From assembly GCA_039194995.1 (NCBI GenBank), contig JBCCVR010000236.1, forward strand, positions 1 through 9,340: DNA of 9,340 nt, given 5' to 3'. Position numbers and translations under genes: made by a program. Position 1 is the first letter of the stretch; each line of letters opens with the position of its first letter. The notes beneath the pieces were generated by a model. It had not been told where the DNA came from, did not search any database, and saw only the letters and a list, made by a program, of their open reading frames with translations. Positions 1-6,010 of this stretch are shown one piece after another. The stretch is from CCY15215 sp039194995 (lineage in GTDB: Bacteria > Cyanobacteriota > Cyanobacteriia > Cyanobacteriales > Spirulinaceae).

Positions 1-2
1 AT

Positions 3-968
3 AAGAGTCGATGTACAGAATATTTGAAAATTCGTTTATATCAACACTGCACCTTTTCATTCACTCTCATAACAGAAAATATCGTTTTTGTTGAGCAATA
101 TTGTTACAGATATCGTGCAGAGAGAAATGATTTACCTGTGATTAAATACCATTCAGGTTCACAGCCATATTCTCAATTGGATTTCTCAATCAATGTAATA
201 TGGGACTATGCTTTAGCAGCAGAGCAAGATAATATGGTTGGTACGACCGAAGCAATATGGAACTCAAAAATTTTAAACATATATCGAACCGATCAGCGCT
301 ATCAGAGTGGTCAACGTCAACTTGAAAGTATTCGAAACTCTCATAGCCAAGAGACAATTGATATATTAGCAGTTACAGCGAAATTCTATGTCAGTGAACC
401 TCTAGTAAAATCACTGGAAATTAAAGGAAAAAATGGGACTAAAGAATACAAGAAAGTCAGAATTGCTATCATTAATCCAATTTCTCAGGCAGCAATTTTA
501 CGAGCAATTGCAGATAGCTCACCTCCCGAAGAAATTAAACAGGAATTAGAAGAATGGTCATGGGAGCGGCATAATTCTACAAAATTATTTGCGGACGTTT
601 ATCGCACCATTACATATATCCAAGACTGTAATAACCTAGGAGGAAAATTCCATCTCCGTTTATACTCGAGTCATTCATCCTGTGCTTTCTTAAGAACTGA
701 TGAAGCAATATTTCTTGAACAATATTTTTATGGCCGTGGTAGAACTTATCAAGAAGGCCTCGTTCTTGGCAAAGAATACCCAATATTTGAGTTTCAAGAA
801 TGTAAAGATACCTATTCTTCTGACTTAACAGAACAACGTCTAATAAAATCGCATTTTAATGTCATTTGGACAGCTTACAGTATCCCCTTTGAAGAGTATT
901 TAGAGAAAGATCATCAAAAGGAGTTTGAGAGAAATTTATCTAGCCTTAAGGTAGAATTAGCTGGATAG
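3..968 (+). CDS. Partial gene: protein with tandem PLD-like (DUF5919-like) domains
   Basis: The reading frame is open from base 3 with no convincing start (only a TTG at 24), so the true N-terminus lies left of the window. The protein contains an internal repeat. The first visible part (about residues 1-75 counted from the TTG) reads KIRLY, then FVEQYCYRYR, LPVIKY and FSINVIWDYA. The C-terminal part (about 208-295) reads FHLRLY, FLEQYFYGRG, YPIFEF and HFNVIWTAY. Before the second copy, residues 105-200 contain VRIAIINPISQAAILRA. This order (hydrophobic strand, VRIxxxNPxS, LRLY, EQYxYGR, P-x-F-x-F, hF-x-x-IW) resembles the PLD-like domain found at the C-terminus of some bacterial regulators (DUF5919-like). 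I infer a second full copy whose first half is outside the window. No HKD motif is visible, so catalysis is doubtful; ligand sensing is an alternative. The gene is AT-rich and lacks HIP1 sites, unlike the core genes to its right, suggesting acquisition. The domain call is moderate; the function is unknown. Confidence 0.6.
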   Translation, partial: KSRCTEYLKIRLYQHCTFSFTLITENIVFVEQYCYRYRAERNDLPVIKYHSGSQPYSQLDFSINVIWDYALAAEQDNMVGTTEAIWNSKILNIYRTDQRYQSGQRQLESIRNSHSQETIDILAVTAKFYVSEPLVKSLEIKGKNGTKEYKKVRIAIINPISQAAILRAIADSSPPEEIKQELEEWSWERHNSTKLFADVYRTITYIQDCNNLGGKFHLRLYSSHSSCAFLRTDEAIFLEQYFYGRGRTYQEGLVLGKEYPIFEFQECKDTYSSDLTEQRLIKSHFNVIWTAYSIPFEEYLEKDHQKEFERNLSSLKVELAG

Positions 969-1075
969 TTGTTAAAACATGACTAAATTGCAATTGCTCA
1001 GTTGTTAGGAATAAGTGCGATCGTATCACAATCAAAGTGTTACACTATAAAAAATCAAGCATAAACTGAATTAAC

Positions 1076-1450
1076 ATGAGTTTAGTAGAAAAAACCGAAC
1101 TTGGAATTATTCGTACAGAGCGAGGATTAACAATTGCAGGTACGAGAATCACGATATATCAAATTTTAGATTATATTCATGCAAATTATCCTCGCGAGTC
1201 AATTCGCAATCTTTTTTCCATTACGGACGAACAGTTTGCCGAAGCAATGCTCTATATTAAAACTCATCGTCAGGCAGTTGAAGAAGAATATAAAATCGTG
1301 TTGCAACAAGCCGAAGAAATTCGTAAATATTGGGACAAACAAAACCAAGAACATTTAGCAAGAGTTGCACAATCCCCCTCTAAAGCCGAACATCAAGCAG
1401 TTTGGGAGAAGTTACAGCAAAGAAAACACAAACAAACACGGTTAAGTTAA
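1076..1450 (+). CDS. DUF433-type antitoxin
   Basis: A 124-residue protein matching the cyanobacterial DUF433 pattern: IIRTERGLTIAGTRITIYQILDYI near the N-terminus (residues 11-34), then SIRNLFSITDEQFAEAMLYI (43-62), and a charged helical tail (EEEYKIVLQQAEEIRKYW, EHLARVA). The first half is the small helix-turn-helix-like DUF433 fold; the C-terminal helices probably grip the toxin. Such proteins are known as antitoxin-like partners of PIN-like (DUF5615) proteins encoded immediately downstream. Here the stop codon shares one base with the ATG of the next gene (TAATG, 1448-1452), indicating translational coupling. Length is normal for the family, so the gene looks intact. No clear Shine-Dalgarno precedes the ATG; a TATAAA at 1046-1051 may be a -10 element. 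Autoregulation would be usual for an antitoxin but no operator is recognisable. Because the toxin is truncated, this may be an orphan antitoxin. Confidence 0.82.
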   Translation: MSLVEKTELGIIRTERGLTIAGTRITIYQILDYIHANYPRESIRNLFSITDEQFAEAMLYIKTHRQAVEEEYKIVLQQAEEIRKYWDKQNQEHLARVAQSPSKAEHQAVWEKLQQRKHKQTRLS

Positions 1451-1638
1451 TGTGTTTTCTCATTGACCACAATATTGAAGGTCAAGCAAAGCTAATTTTT
1501 AGTAGCATTCAAGCAGGCGGTTGGTTAGAATTGCTTCCCATCCATTTTATTTTATTCTCTGAGGTACAATTAGCCATCGATAGAAGCGATCGCATTGTTG
1601 AATTCCGAAACCCAATTTTTCAATCTATTTTAAAGTAG
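1450..1638 (+). pseudogene. Truncated PIN-like (DUF5615-type) toxin remnant
   Basis: Starting at the ATG that overlaps the antitoxin stop, the frame encodes 62 residues beginning MCFLIDHNIEGQAKLIF. The opening (FLIDHN, then the AGGWLELLPIHF and SEVQLAIDRSDRIV segments) is what I recall of the N-terminus of the roughly 130-residue cyanobacterial PIN-like protein that accompanies DUF433. In intact relatives the SDR segment is followed by a tryptophan-containing stretch (VWRFAQAN...) carrying the rest of the nuclease-like fold. Here similarity stops at about residue 45-50 (near base 1597) and the frame ends after unrelated residues (EFRNPIFQSILK), running 9 bases into the convergent SGNH gene. 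None of the other frames restores the missing half, so a deletion or rearrangement rather than a simple frameshift is inferred. Only one conserved acidic residue (Asp6) remains, so toxicity is unlikely. The alternative, a genuine short protein, seems less likely. Confidence 0.65.
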
Positions 1639-2553
1639 AGAGCGCCAGACCTCGTAACCACGATCGCTCAAATGAATGCCATCAGTTGTGAGATCCGATC
1701 GCAATTCTCCCTCCTCGTCGGTAAAAAGAGCATGAACGTCCAGAAATGCGCCCCCTTCGCGACGGGCGATCGCGGCAATATTTTGGTTGAGTCGGCGAAT
1801 GCGATCGTTAGAAATCCGAGTATTGCGGGTGGGTAAAATGGATTGAACGACGATTTCTCCTTGGGGATGATTCTGTCTTAAACGCTGCACGATCGCTTGA
1901 ATATTGTTGAGAATAACAGTATCGCTTTGGCCTTGGCGCAAATCGTTCGTGCCTGCCATAACATAGATTTTACTGGGTCGGGTTCGGGCGAAAAAATGCA
2001 GGCGATCGCGAATTTGTCCGGAGTTTTCCCCCGAAATTCCCTGATTGAGCCAAAAACGATTTCTCGGTAACAAATGAGAGGGAAACCACATACTCAGGGA
2101 ATCTCCCACTAAAATGTTGAGGCGATTTGTGCCTTGCCCTCCCGCGATCGCCCTACTTTCTTTCGAGAGAAGATGTTTCCATTGTTGGTGAGTGGGTTGC
2201 GCGATCGCTTTTTGCCAGATTTCGGCAAAACTCTGCGGTAGCAAGCGGGTGTAGAGTCGTCCTGCTTTTAACGCAGCGAGGCGCTGTCCGTACAATTGAG
2301 CGCCAGACTGAGGGGCAATGAGTTTACTCATCTTTTCGACGCTAACAGGGGCAAATTCGGGGAAATCTCCCCCATCTGGCACGATTTCCGTTGCGGCTGC
2401 GATCGCAGTATTGGGTTGGGGGTTTGCGTCGCGATCGCTCGGAGAAGCGGGGGGAGACATCCAAAAATCCGGCTGCCACAATTCGGGAAGTTCCGGTAAA
2501 TTAACAGATAGAGACAGTAAACTGATTGCCAATAAAGAGGGATCGCGCATCAT
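1630..2553 (-). CDS. SGNH/GDSL hydrolase family protein
   Basis: A 307-residue SGNH-type hydrolase with all four signature blocks: LVGDSLSMW (nucleophile Ser152), NQGISGENSG (block II glycine, about 172-175), MAGTNDL (block III, Gly201 and Asn203, oxyanion hole) and DGIHLSDRGY (Asp291 and His294 completing the triad). The fold therefore looks catalytically competent as an esterase or acyl-hydrolase; the substrate cannot be told. The N-terminus has a short hydrophobic stretch (LLAISLLSLSVNL, residues 7-19), possibly a signal or anchor, followed by a Pro/Ala/Asp-rich linker to about residue 65, which suggests a cell-envelope location. Two adjacent ATG codons (2553 and 2550) are possible starts. 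The C-terminus ends only 13 residues after the catalytic His, at the junction with the truncated toxin remnant, so the last few residues may have been altered by the same rearrangement. The gene has several HIP1 sites and core-like composition. It stands alone, divergent from the remnant upstream. Confidence 0.88.
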   Translation of the reverse strand: MMRDPSLLAISLLSLSVNLPELPELWQPDFWMSPPASPSDRDANPQPNTAIAAATEIVPDGGDFPEFAPVSVEKMSKLIAPQSGAQLYGQRLAALKAGRLYTRLLPQSFAEIWQKAIAQPTHQQWKHLLSKESRAIAGGQGTNRLNILVGDSLSMWFPSHLLPRNRFWLNQGISGENSGQIRDRLHFFARTRPSKIYVMAGTNDLRQGQSDTVILNNIQAIVQRLRQNHPQGEIVVQSILPTRNTRISNDRIRRLNQNIAAIARREGGAFLDVHALFTDEEGELRSDLTTDGIHLSDRGYEVWRSLL

Positions 2554-2656
2554 TCGAGACCTGAATTTCGTTGCCTAATTTCTTTAACAGCAATTTTTCT
2601 CGGGGGTCAGGACAAGATTGCAACTTTCTGGGTGCGATCATTTCCTCAAGTTGGGG

Positions 2657-2782
2657 GTATATCGCTATAAAAACAAGCAATATCAAGTTGTGATTAACGG
2701 ATACACGGGCGAGATTTTGGGGGATCGTCCTGACCGTTGGTTTAAGATTGCTTTGGCTGTCTTGATATTCTTAATGGATTAG
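2657..2782 (+). pseudogene. C-terminal remnant of a cyanobacterial membrane-type protein
   Basis: Bases 2657-2782 translate to a convincing C-terminal tail with no start: VYRYKNKQYQVVINGYTGEI, then LGDRPDRWFKIALAVLIFLMD and a TAG stop. The Y-[KR]-x-K-x-Y-Q-x-x-[IV]-N-x-x-T-G-[EK] pattern, then G-[DE]-R-P and a hydrophobic segment, recalls the PepSY-like tail of cyanobacterial proteins that end in a membrane segment. I recognise the pattern from memory and cannot name the family with certainty. The frame is open only back to base 2588, there is no start codon with a ribosome site, and the residues before YRYK show no pattern. It is therefore read as the leftover 3' end of a gene whose front was deleted. 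It lies between the SGNH hydrolase start and the Mnx-like gene; the rest of the 2554-2835 gap shows no gene. Confidence 0.55.
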
Positions 2783-2835
2783 GTTGGGCGATCGCCATTC
2801 GATCCCCGCCGACTCTCTCATCATTCGCAAACAAA

Positions 2836-3123
2836 ATGGATTGGCAACTCTTGGGATTGAGCTTTACTACAGTATTTTTTGCGGAAATTGGCGATAAAAG
2901 CCAACTTGCCGCGATCGCCCTCGGGGGGAGTTCCACCTCGCCTCGGGCGGTATTCTTGGGAACCGTTACGGCATTGGTTTTAGCCAGTTTTTTTGGGGTT
3001 TTAGTGGGAGTAAGCATGGCACAAGTTCTGCCCGAACGATTGTTAAAAGCCATCGCCGCGATCGGTTTTATCTTCCTCGCTTTGCGCCTCGTTTGGCCCG
3101 AGCCTGAAGGGAACTCCCCGTAA
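2836..3123 (+). CDS. Half-size UPF0016/GDT1 (Mnx-type) cation transporter
   Basis: A 95-residue membrane protein opening with MDWQLLGLSFTTVFFAEIGDKSQLAAIAL. This holds the family signature E-x-G-D-[KR]-[ST] (EIGDKS, residues 17-22) of UPF0016, the family of yeast Gdt1, human TMEM165 and the cyanobacterial manganese exporter Mnx. The motif helix is followed by a second span (about 38-61, FLGTVTALVLASFFGVLVGVS) and a third (about 70-86, AIAAIGFIFLALRLVW). Full-size members carry two such three-helix halves in about 200 residues; this gene has one. Half-size members are known in bacteria and are thought to pair with a second small subunit or with themselves. No second half is encoded next to it in this window. 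The inferred role is Mn2+ (or Ca2+) export from cytosol to thylakoid lumen or periplasm. The ATG at 2836 is chosen because the protein begins MDW as in relatives; no clear Shine-Dalgarno precedes it. Confidence 0.85.
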   Translation: MDWQLLGLSFTTVFFAEIGDKSQLAAIALGGSSTSPRAVFLGTVTALVLASFFGVLVGVSMAQVLPERLLKAIAAIGFIFLALRLVWPEPEGNSP

Positions 3124-3244
3124 CTCTGTGCCATCAGGAGCACCATTAACGACCAAAATTTTTTATTTCTTCAGCTTCCATACAGCTATGGTACTATCTG
3201 GATGGATAAGAGGGCATCAGCCAGCAACTCAATCCCAATCGTAG

Positions 3245-3250
3245 AGGAGG
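3245..3250 (+). promoter_or_regulatory. Shine-Dalgarno deciding the GTG start at 3260
   Basis: A consensus AGGAGG lies 9 bases before the GTG at 3260, supporting that codon as the oxidoreductase start despite the lack of an ATG. A second AGGAG runs directly into the GTG and is too close to be used. Confidence 0.6.
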
Positions 3251-3259
3251 CTATAAGGA

Positions 3260-4336
3260 GTGCAAGAGCCGAAGGCAGAAGGAAATGGAATAGGAAAAGT
3301 AACGCGTTCCCCCCTCCAACCCATTCGCATCGGCGTAATTGGCGTGGGAAACATGGGACAGCACCACACCCGCGTTCTCAGTTTGCTGAAAGATGTGGAA
3401 CTGGTCGGGGTGTCTGATGTCAATGTCGAACGGGGTTTGGATACCGCCAGCAAGTATCGCGTTCGCTTTTTTGAAGACTATCAATCCCTGCTTCCCCACG
3501 TTGATGCCGTTTGCGTGGCGGTTCCCACTCGCCTGCACCATCGAGTCGGCATGGATTGTTTGCAGGCAGGGGTGCATATCCTCGTTGAAAAGCCGATCGC
3601 TGCCAGCATTGCCGAAGCAGAGTCGTTAGTGAATGCGGCAGCAGAATCAAACTGTATCTTACAGGTGGGGCATATCGAACGGTTTAACCCCGCTTTCCAA
3701 GAACTGAGTAAAGTCCTCAAAACCGAAGAATTACTTGCCATTGAAGCCGATCGCATGAGTCCCTATTCCGATCGCGCCAACGATGTCTCCGTGGTCTTGG
3801 ATCTGATGATCCACGATATCGATCTATTATTAGAACTGGCCAACGCAAAAGTCGTTAAGTTAACCGCCAGTGGCAGTCGCGCGTCCGACTCCGGCTATCT
3901 CGATTACGTGACGGCAACATTAGGGTTTGACAATGGCATGGTAGCTACTCTAACGGCGAGTAAAGTTACCCATCGCAAAATTCGTCGCATTAGCGCCCAC
4001 TGTAAAAACTCTTTAACCGAAGCCGATTTTCTCAACAATGAAATTTTAATTCATCGGCAAACAACGGCGAATTGCATGACGGATTACGGTCAAGTGCTTT
4101 ATCGTCAAGATGGTTCGATTGAAAAGGTTTACACCAGCAACATCGAACCCTTACACGCGGAATTAGAGCATTTTGTGACCTGCGTGCGCGGGGGAAATCA
4201 GCCTTCCGTGGGAGGAGAACAGGCTCTGAAAGCCTTACGCCTTGCTAGTTCTATCGAACATATGGCATTAGATGGCATGGTCTGGAATGCGTTAGATCGA
4301 GAGACAAAATCTCCCCAATCTCTGCCCGTTTCTTAG
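3260..4336 (+). CDS. Gfo/Idh/MocA family sugar-nucleotide-type oxidoreductase
   Basis: A 358-residue NAD(P)-dependent dehydrogenase. Residues 25-33 (GVIGVGNMG) form the Rossmann dinucleotide loop; EKP at 110-112 is the family cofactor/substrate motif; GHIERFNP (137-144) and D181xxxH185 (DLMIHD) are the substrate-side motifs, with His185 the likely catalytic residue. The C-terminal half is the expected alpha/beta dimerisation domain (TASKVTHRKIRRISAHC, EADFLNNEI). The GHIERFNP stretch is characteristic of the branch that includes UDP-GlcNAc 3-dehydrogenases (GnnA-like) and related nucleotide-sugar dehydrogenases, so a role in polysaccharide or lipid sugar modification is inferred; the true substrate is not visible. 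No aminotransferase or acetyltransferase partner is encoded nearby, so pathway context is missing. The first 20 residues before PIRIGVIG are a non-conserved extension. The stop overlaps the convergent SGNH gene by 4 bases. The Mnx-like gene is 136 bases upstream, so a shared transcript is possible but not shown. Confidence 0.9.
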   Translation: MQEPKAEGNGIGKVTRSPLQPIRIGVIGVGNMGQHHTRVLSLLKDVELVGVSDVNVERGLDTASKYRVRFFEDYQSLLPHVDAVCVAVPTRLHHRVGMDCLQAGVHILVEKPIAASIAEAESLVNAAAESNCILQVGHIERFNPAFQELSKVLKTEELLAIEADRMSPYSDRANDVSVVLDLMIHDIDLLLELANAKVVKLTASGSRASDSGYLDYVTATLGFDNGMVATLTASKVTHRKIRRISAHCKNSLTEADFLNNEILIHRQTTANCMTDYGQVLYRQDGSIEKVYTSNIEPLHAELEHFVTCVRGGNQPSVGGEQALKALRLASSIEHMALDGMVWNALDRETKSPQSLPVS

Positions 4337-5274
4337 ATTTGCGGGGTTTTGAGTTGTTCGGATGCAATGGCTTCCCAAAGCGATCTCGCGATTCGTTCGT
4401 TACCTTCAGGACTGAGGTGAATGCGATCGCGATAAAGTGCTGTCGGGTTGTCAAGCGCTTCAAACAAAGGTAAAAAATCAAGGTAATTCATCCCCTGACT
4501 TTGGGTTAACTCCAGCAATCGCTGACGTGCTTTTTTTTCGTAGTCTCGCGAACCCGATTCGATTTCTCGCAGGAGAGGCGTTAGAGCGAGAAAAAACCCT
4601 GCTTGATTGCTTTTGGAGATCGCCGCGATCTCTTCAATGGCTTTTAAATTAATGCCGACGCGATCGCCCTTCTCGTCCCGAATGGCTTGGAGTTCCGGGA
4701 TAGGTTGGGGACGGGTCAGAAAGAGCGTGTAGACTTCGAGGAAGGCGAGTAAGGGTTTACGATCGGGATAAGCGCGATCGCGGCCGACGGGAATCGAGGT
4801 GGGGCGCATCCCGAAGAGATCGTCAGTATTGAGGAGCAAAATCAGAACGCGAGCCTCAAATAAGCCAAATTGTTGTAAGTACGCAAGTTCGTTGCGAGGA
4901 TTCCAAGAATTCGCCGAGGCATTTAATACCTCTACGGTTTCCGCGCGATCGCCTGCACTTTGTTGGATTAATCGGGAAATCGTTTGCGTTTCGTCACTCC
5001 ACCACCCCCCATTCGCGACAGAATCTCCCACCAGCATAATTCTGAAAGTTCCTGAAGCGGGAGTGGGGGTAATGCTAGGAGAACGCATGGAATATTGATT
5101 GATAGCGATACGGTTGCCCATGCGTCGTACTCGTTGATTGGGGGCAAGCAAATAACCGATCTTTTCATCGCCAATGTACAGCAAAGGATCGCCAAAACCG
5201 AAGAATAAACGCAAACCCAATTCAATCCCAAGGATTCCGAGGACGACAATGGCGATCGCAATGATGAATTCCAA
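4333..5274 (-). CDS. Membrane-anchored SGNH/GDSL hydrolase-like protein
   Basis: The protein opens with a hydrophobic segment (FIIAIAIVVLGILGIELGL) followed by a GDS-containing domain, so it is probably an anchored extracytoplasmic hydrolase. Numbered from the preferred start, block I is MLVGDSVANGG (Ser85), block II is represented by VLNASANSWNP (about 117-127), and block V is DRIHLSPEGN (Asp283 and His286). Block III reads LNTDDLF (149-152 for NTDD) where active relatives have G-x-N-D, so the oxyanion Gly and Asn are replaced. The preferred start is a TTG at 5274, giving 313 residues, because a strong GGGGGAGG lies 6 bases upstream and the product then begins directly with the membrane helix. 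A TTG at 5313 in the same frame is the alternative and would add 13 residues. The substrate is unknown; cell-envelope polysaccharide de-acylation is a family-level guess. It overlaps the end of the oxidoreductase gene and is not in an operon with the other SGNH gene. Confidence 0.82.
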   Translation of the reverse strand: MEFIIAIAIVVLGILGIELGLRLFFGFGDPLLYIGDEKIGYLLAPNQRVRRMGNRIAINQYSMRSPSITPTPASGTFRIMLVGDSVANGGWWSDETQTISRLIQQSAGDRAETVEVLNASANSWNPRNELAYLQQFGLFEARVLILLLNTDDLFGMRPTSIPVGRDRAYPDRKPLLAFLEVYTLFLTRPQPIPELQAIRDEKGDRVGINLKAIEEIAAISKSNQAGFFLALTPLLREIESGSRDYEKKARQRLLELTQSQGMNYLDFLPLFEALDNPTALYRDRIHLSPEGNERIARSLWEAIASEQLKTPQI

Positions 5275-5280
5275 TGGCAA

Positions 5281-5288
5281 CCTCCCCC
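5281..5288 (-). promoter_or_regulatory. Shine-Dalgarno favouring the TTG start at 5274
   Basis: On the minus strand GGGGGAGG ends 6 bases before the TTG at 5274. It is the strongest ribosome site in the region and argues against the longer form starting at 5313, which has only AGGA before it. Confidence 0.5.
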
Positions 5289-5350
5289 ATACGGACAAAA
5301 ACAAGACAGACAAAAACTTCCTAAAGATTGTCCCAATTCAGTTAGAACAT

Positions 5351-5359
5351 TGCTAGGCT
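5351..5359 (+). promoter_or_regulatory. Putative extended -10 promoter of the small membrane gene
   Basis: TGCTAGGCT matches an extended -10 (TGn followed by a TATAAT-like hexamer TAGGCT) 27 bases before the ATG at 5387. A TTGTCC at 5328-5333 could be a -35, but the 20-base spacing is long. It sits in the 112-base divergent gap between the SGNH gene and the small gene. Confidence 0.35.
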
Positions 5360-5386
5360 ACAAAAGTAGAGTTCAAGAAACGAGCA

Positions 5387-5524
5387 ATGTCCGACCTCAA
5401 TCGCGGCATCATGAAGTTTAAGAATGCTGACAAGCCCATTGTAGTCTTGATTTCCTCCTTGTTGGTGTTTGGGAGTATTGCTTTATTGATCGCTTGGGCT
5501 TTAACAGCAGCTTATGCGGTCTAA
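5387..5524 (+). CDS. 45-residue single-span membrane protein
   Basis: ATG at 5387 to TAA at 5522-5524 encodes 45 residues. The N-terminal 16 (MSDLNRGIMKFKNADK) are polar and basic; residues 17-43 form one uninterrupted membrane helix (PIVVLISSLLVFGSI, then ALLIAWALTAAY), ending at Val45. The positive N-terminus predicts an inside N-terminus, outside C-terminus topology. The size and layout are those of the low-molecular-mass subunits of cyanobacterial photosynthetic or NDH-1 complexes, but I do not recognise it as any named subunit (it does not look like PsbJ, PsbX, PsbY, PsaX or PetG), so it stays unnamed. A GAG element lies 2 bases before the ATG and AAGAAACGAG covers the usual ribosome-site position. 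It has its own candidate promoter and precedes tRNA-Tyr by 143 bases on the same strand. The coherent helix, start, stop and promoter make a real gene likely. Confidence 0.7.
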   Translation: MSDLNRGIMKFKNADKPIVVLISSLLVFGSIALLIAWALTAAYAV

Positions 5525-5638
5525 ACGCTCTTTTCGCCTTGTTGGGGGGTTTTGAACGATCTCGTCCCGACTTCATTTGCTGGCGATCGGGATGCGATCG
5601 AAAAATTATCCTGAAATTCCCCAATTTGAAAAACTTTG

Positions 5639-5647
5639 TGCTATATT
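5639..5647 (+). promoter_or_regulatory. Extended -10 promoter of tRNA-Tyr
   Basis: TGCTATATT is a near-perfect extended -10 (TGn-TATATT) ending 20 bases before the first base of tRNA-Tyr, so transcription would start about 14 bases before the mature 5' end. No good -35 is present at 17 bases, as expected for an extended -10 promoter. Confidence 0.5.
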
Positions 5648-5667
5648 AGTTAATCGTGGTCATTCAA

Positions 5668-5752
5668 GGGTCGGTGCCCGAGTGGTTAATGGGGGCGGAC
5701 TGTAAATCCGCTGGCTACGCCTACGTTGGTTCGAATCCAACTCGGCCCACCA
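5668..5752 (+). tRNA. tRNA-Tyr (anticodon GTA)
   Basis: Class II tRNA with a long variable arm. The acceptor GGGTCGG (5668-5674) pairs with TCGGCCC (5742-5748) with two G-T wobbles. The anticodon stem GCGGA/TCCGC (5695-5699 and 5707-5711) encloses the loop CTGTAAA with GTA at 5702-5704. The variable arm follows (about 5712-5727), then the T arm TTGG-TTCGAAT-CCAA. Discriminator A5749 is followed by an encoded CCA (5750-5752). It reads tyrosine codons TAC and TAT. Confidence 0.96.
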
Positions 5753-5843
5753 CGAACTTTTCTGAATTTGTATGGAGTTTGTAAATTTGTTCGAACTCCC
5801 TACTCTAGAAATTTACTCAAGATACTTCGCCTTATTCAATTTT

Positions 5844-5915
5844 GCCCTCGTAGCTCAGTGGTAGAGCGCACCCTTGGTAAGGGTGAGGTCACGAGTTCAA
5901 TCCTCGTCGAGGGCT
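5844..5915 (+). tRNA. tRNA-Thr (anticodon GGT), element insertion site
   Basis: Perfect acceptor stem GCCCTCG (5844-5850) with CGAGGGC (5908-5914); the D arm includes AGCTCAGTGGTAGAGC; the anticodon stem CACCC/GGGTG (5869-5873, 5881-5885) encloses TTGGTAA with GGT at 5876-5878; the T arm is ACGAG-TTCAATC-CTCGT; discriminator T5915. CCA is not encoded. It reads ACC and ACT. Its 3' end faces an integrase gene 95 bases away, the classic layout of an element integrated at a tRNA 3' end. The tRNA itself is intact, as expected when the element restores the 3' part. Confidence 0.96.
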
Positions 5916-5980
5916 TTTCAAGCACACCAAGGCTTTTAGTGCTTCTTGAGACTGCCTTTGTTGATGTAATCTAAGGACTA

Positions 5981-5999
5981 ATACCAATACGATACCAAC
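5981..5999 (+). repeat. Paired ATACCAA repeat downstream of the integrase
   Basis: ATACCAA occurs at 5981 and again at 5992, an 11-base period. The block 5982-5999 shares 14 of 18 positions, including an exact CGATACCAA, with the block at 7232-7249 on the other side of the integrase gene, in the same orientation. It lies 11 bases beyond the integrase stop codon, between it and tRNA-Thr. A binding site for the integrase arm domain or an excision factor is inferred. Confidence 0.45.
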
Positions 6000-6010
6000 A
6001 ATCTTAGAAT

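Noticed and set aside
2501..2686. Minus-strand frame of 61 residues overlapping the SGNH start
   Set aside because: It overlaps the SGNH N-terminus and lies antisense to the plus-strand remnant, has no ribosome site, and no family pattern was recognised in it.
2742..3146. Minus-strand frame of 134 residues
   Set aside because: It is antisense to the Mnx-like gene, whose EIGDKS motif and membrane helices are convincing; the antisense product is a Lys/Pro/Ala mix with no domain.
3178..3191. Small inverted repeat CCATA-CAGC-TATGG before the oxidoreductase as a terminator or operator
   Set aside because: The stem is only 5 bases with no T-run, and short repeats of this size are expected by chance.
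3202..3417. Plus-strand 71-residue frame with ATG at 3202
   Set aside because: It overlaps the oxidoreductase start in another frame and has no recognisable features; the AGGAGG site serves the GTG at 3260.
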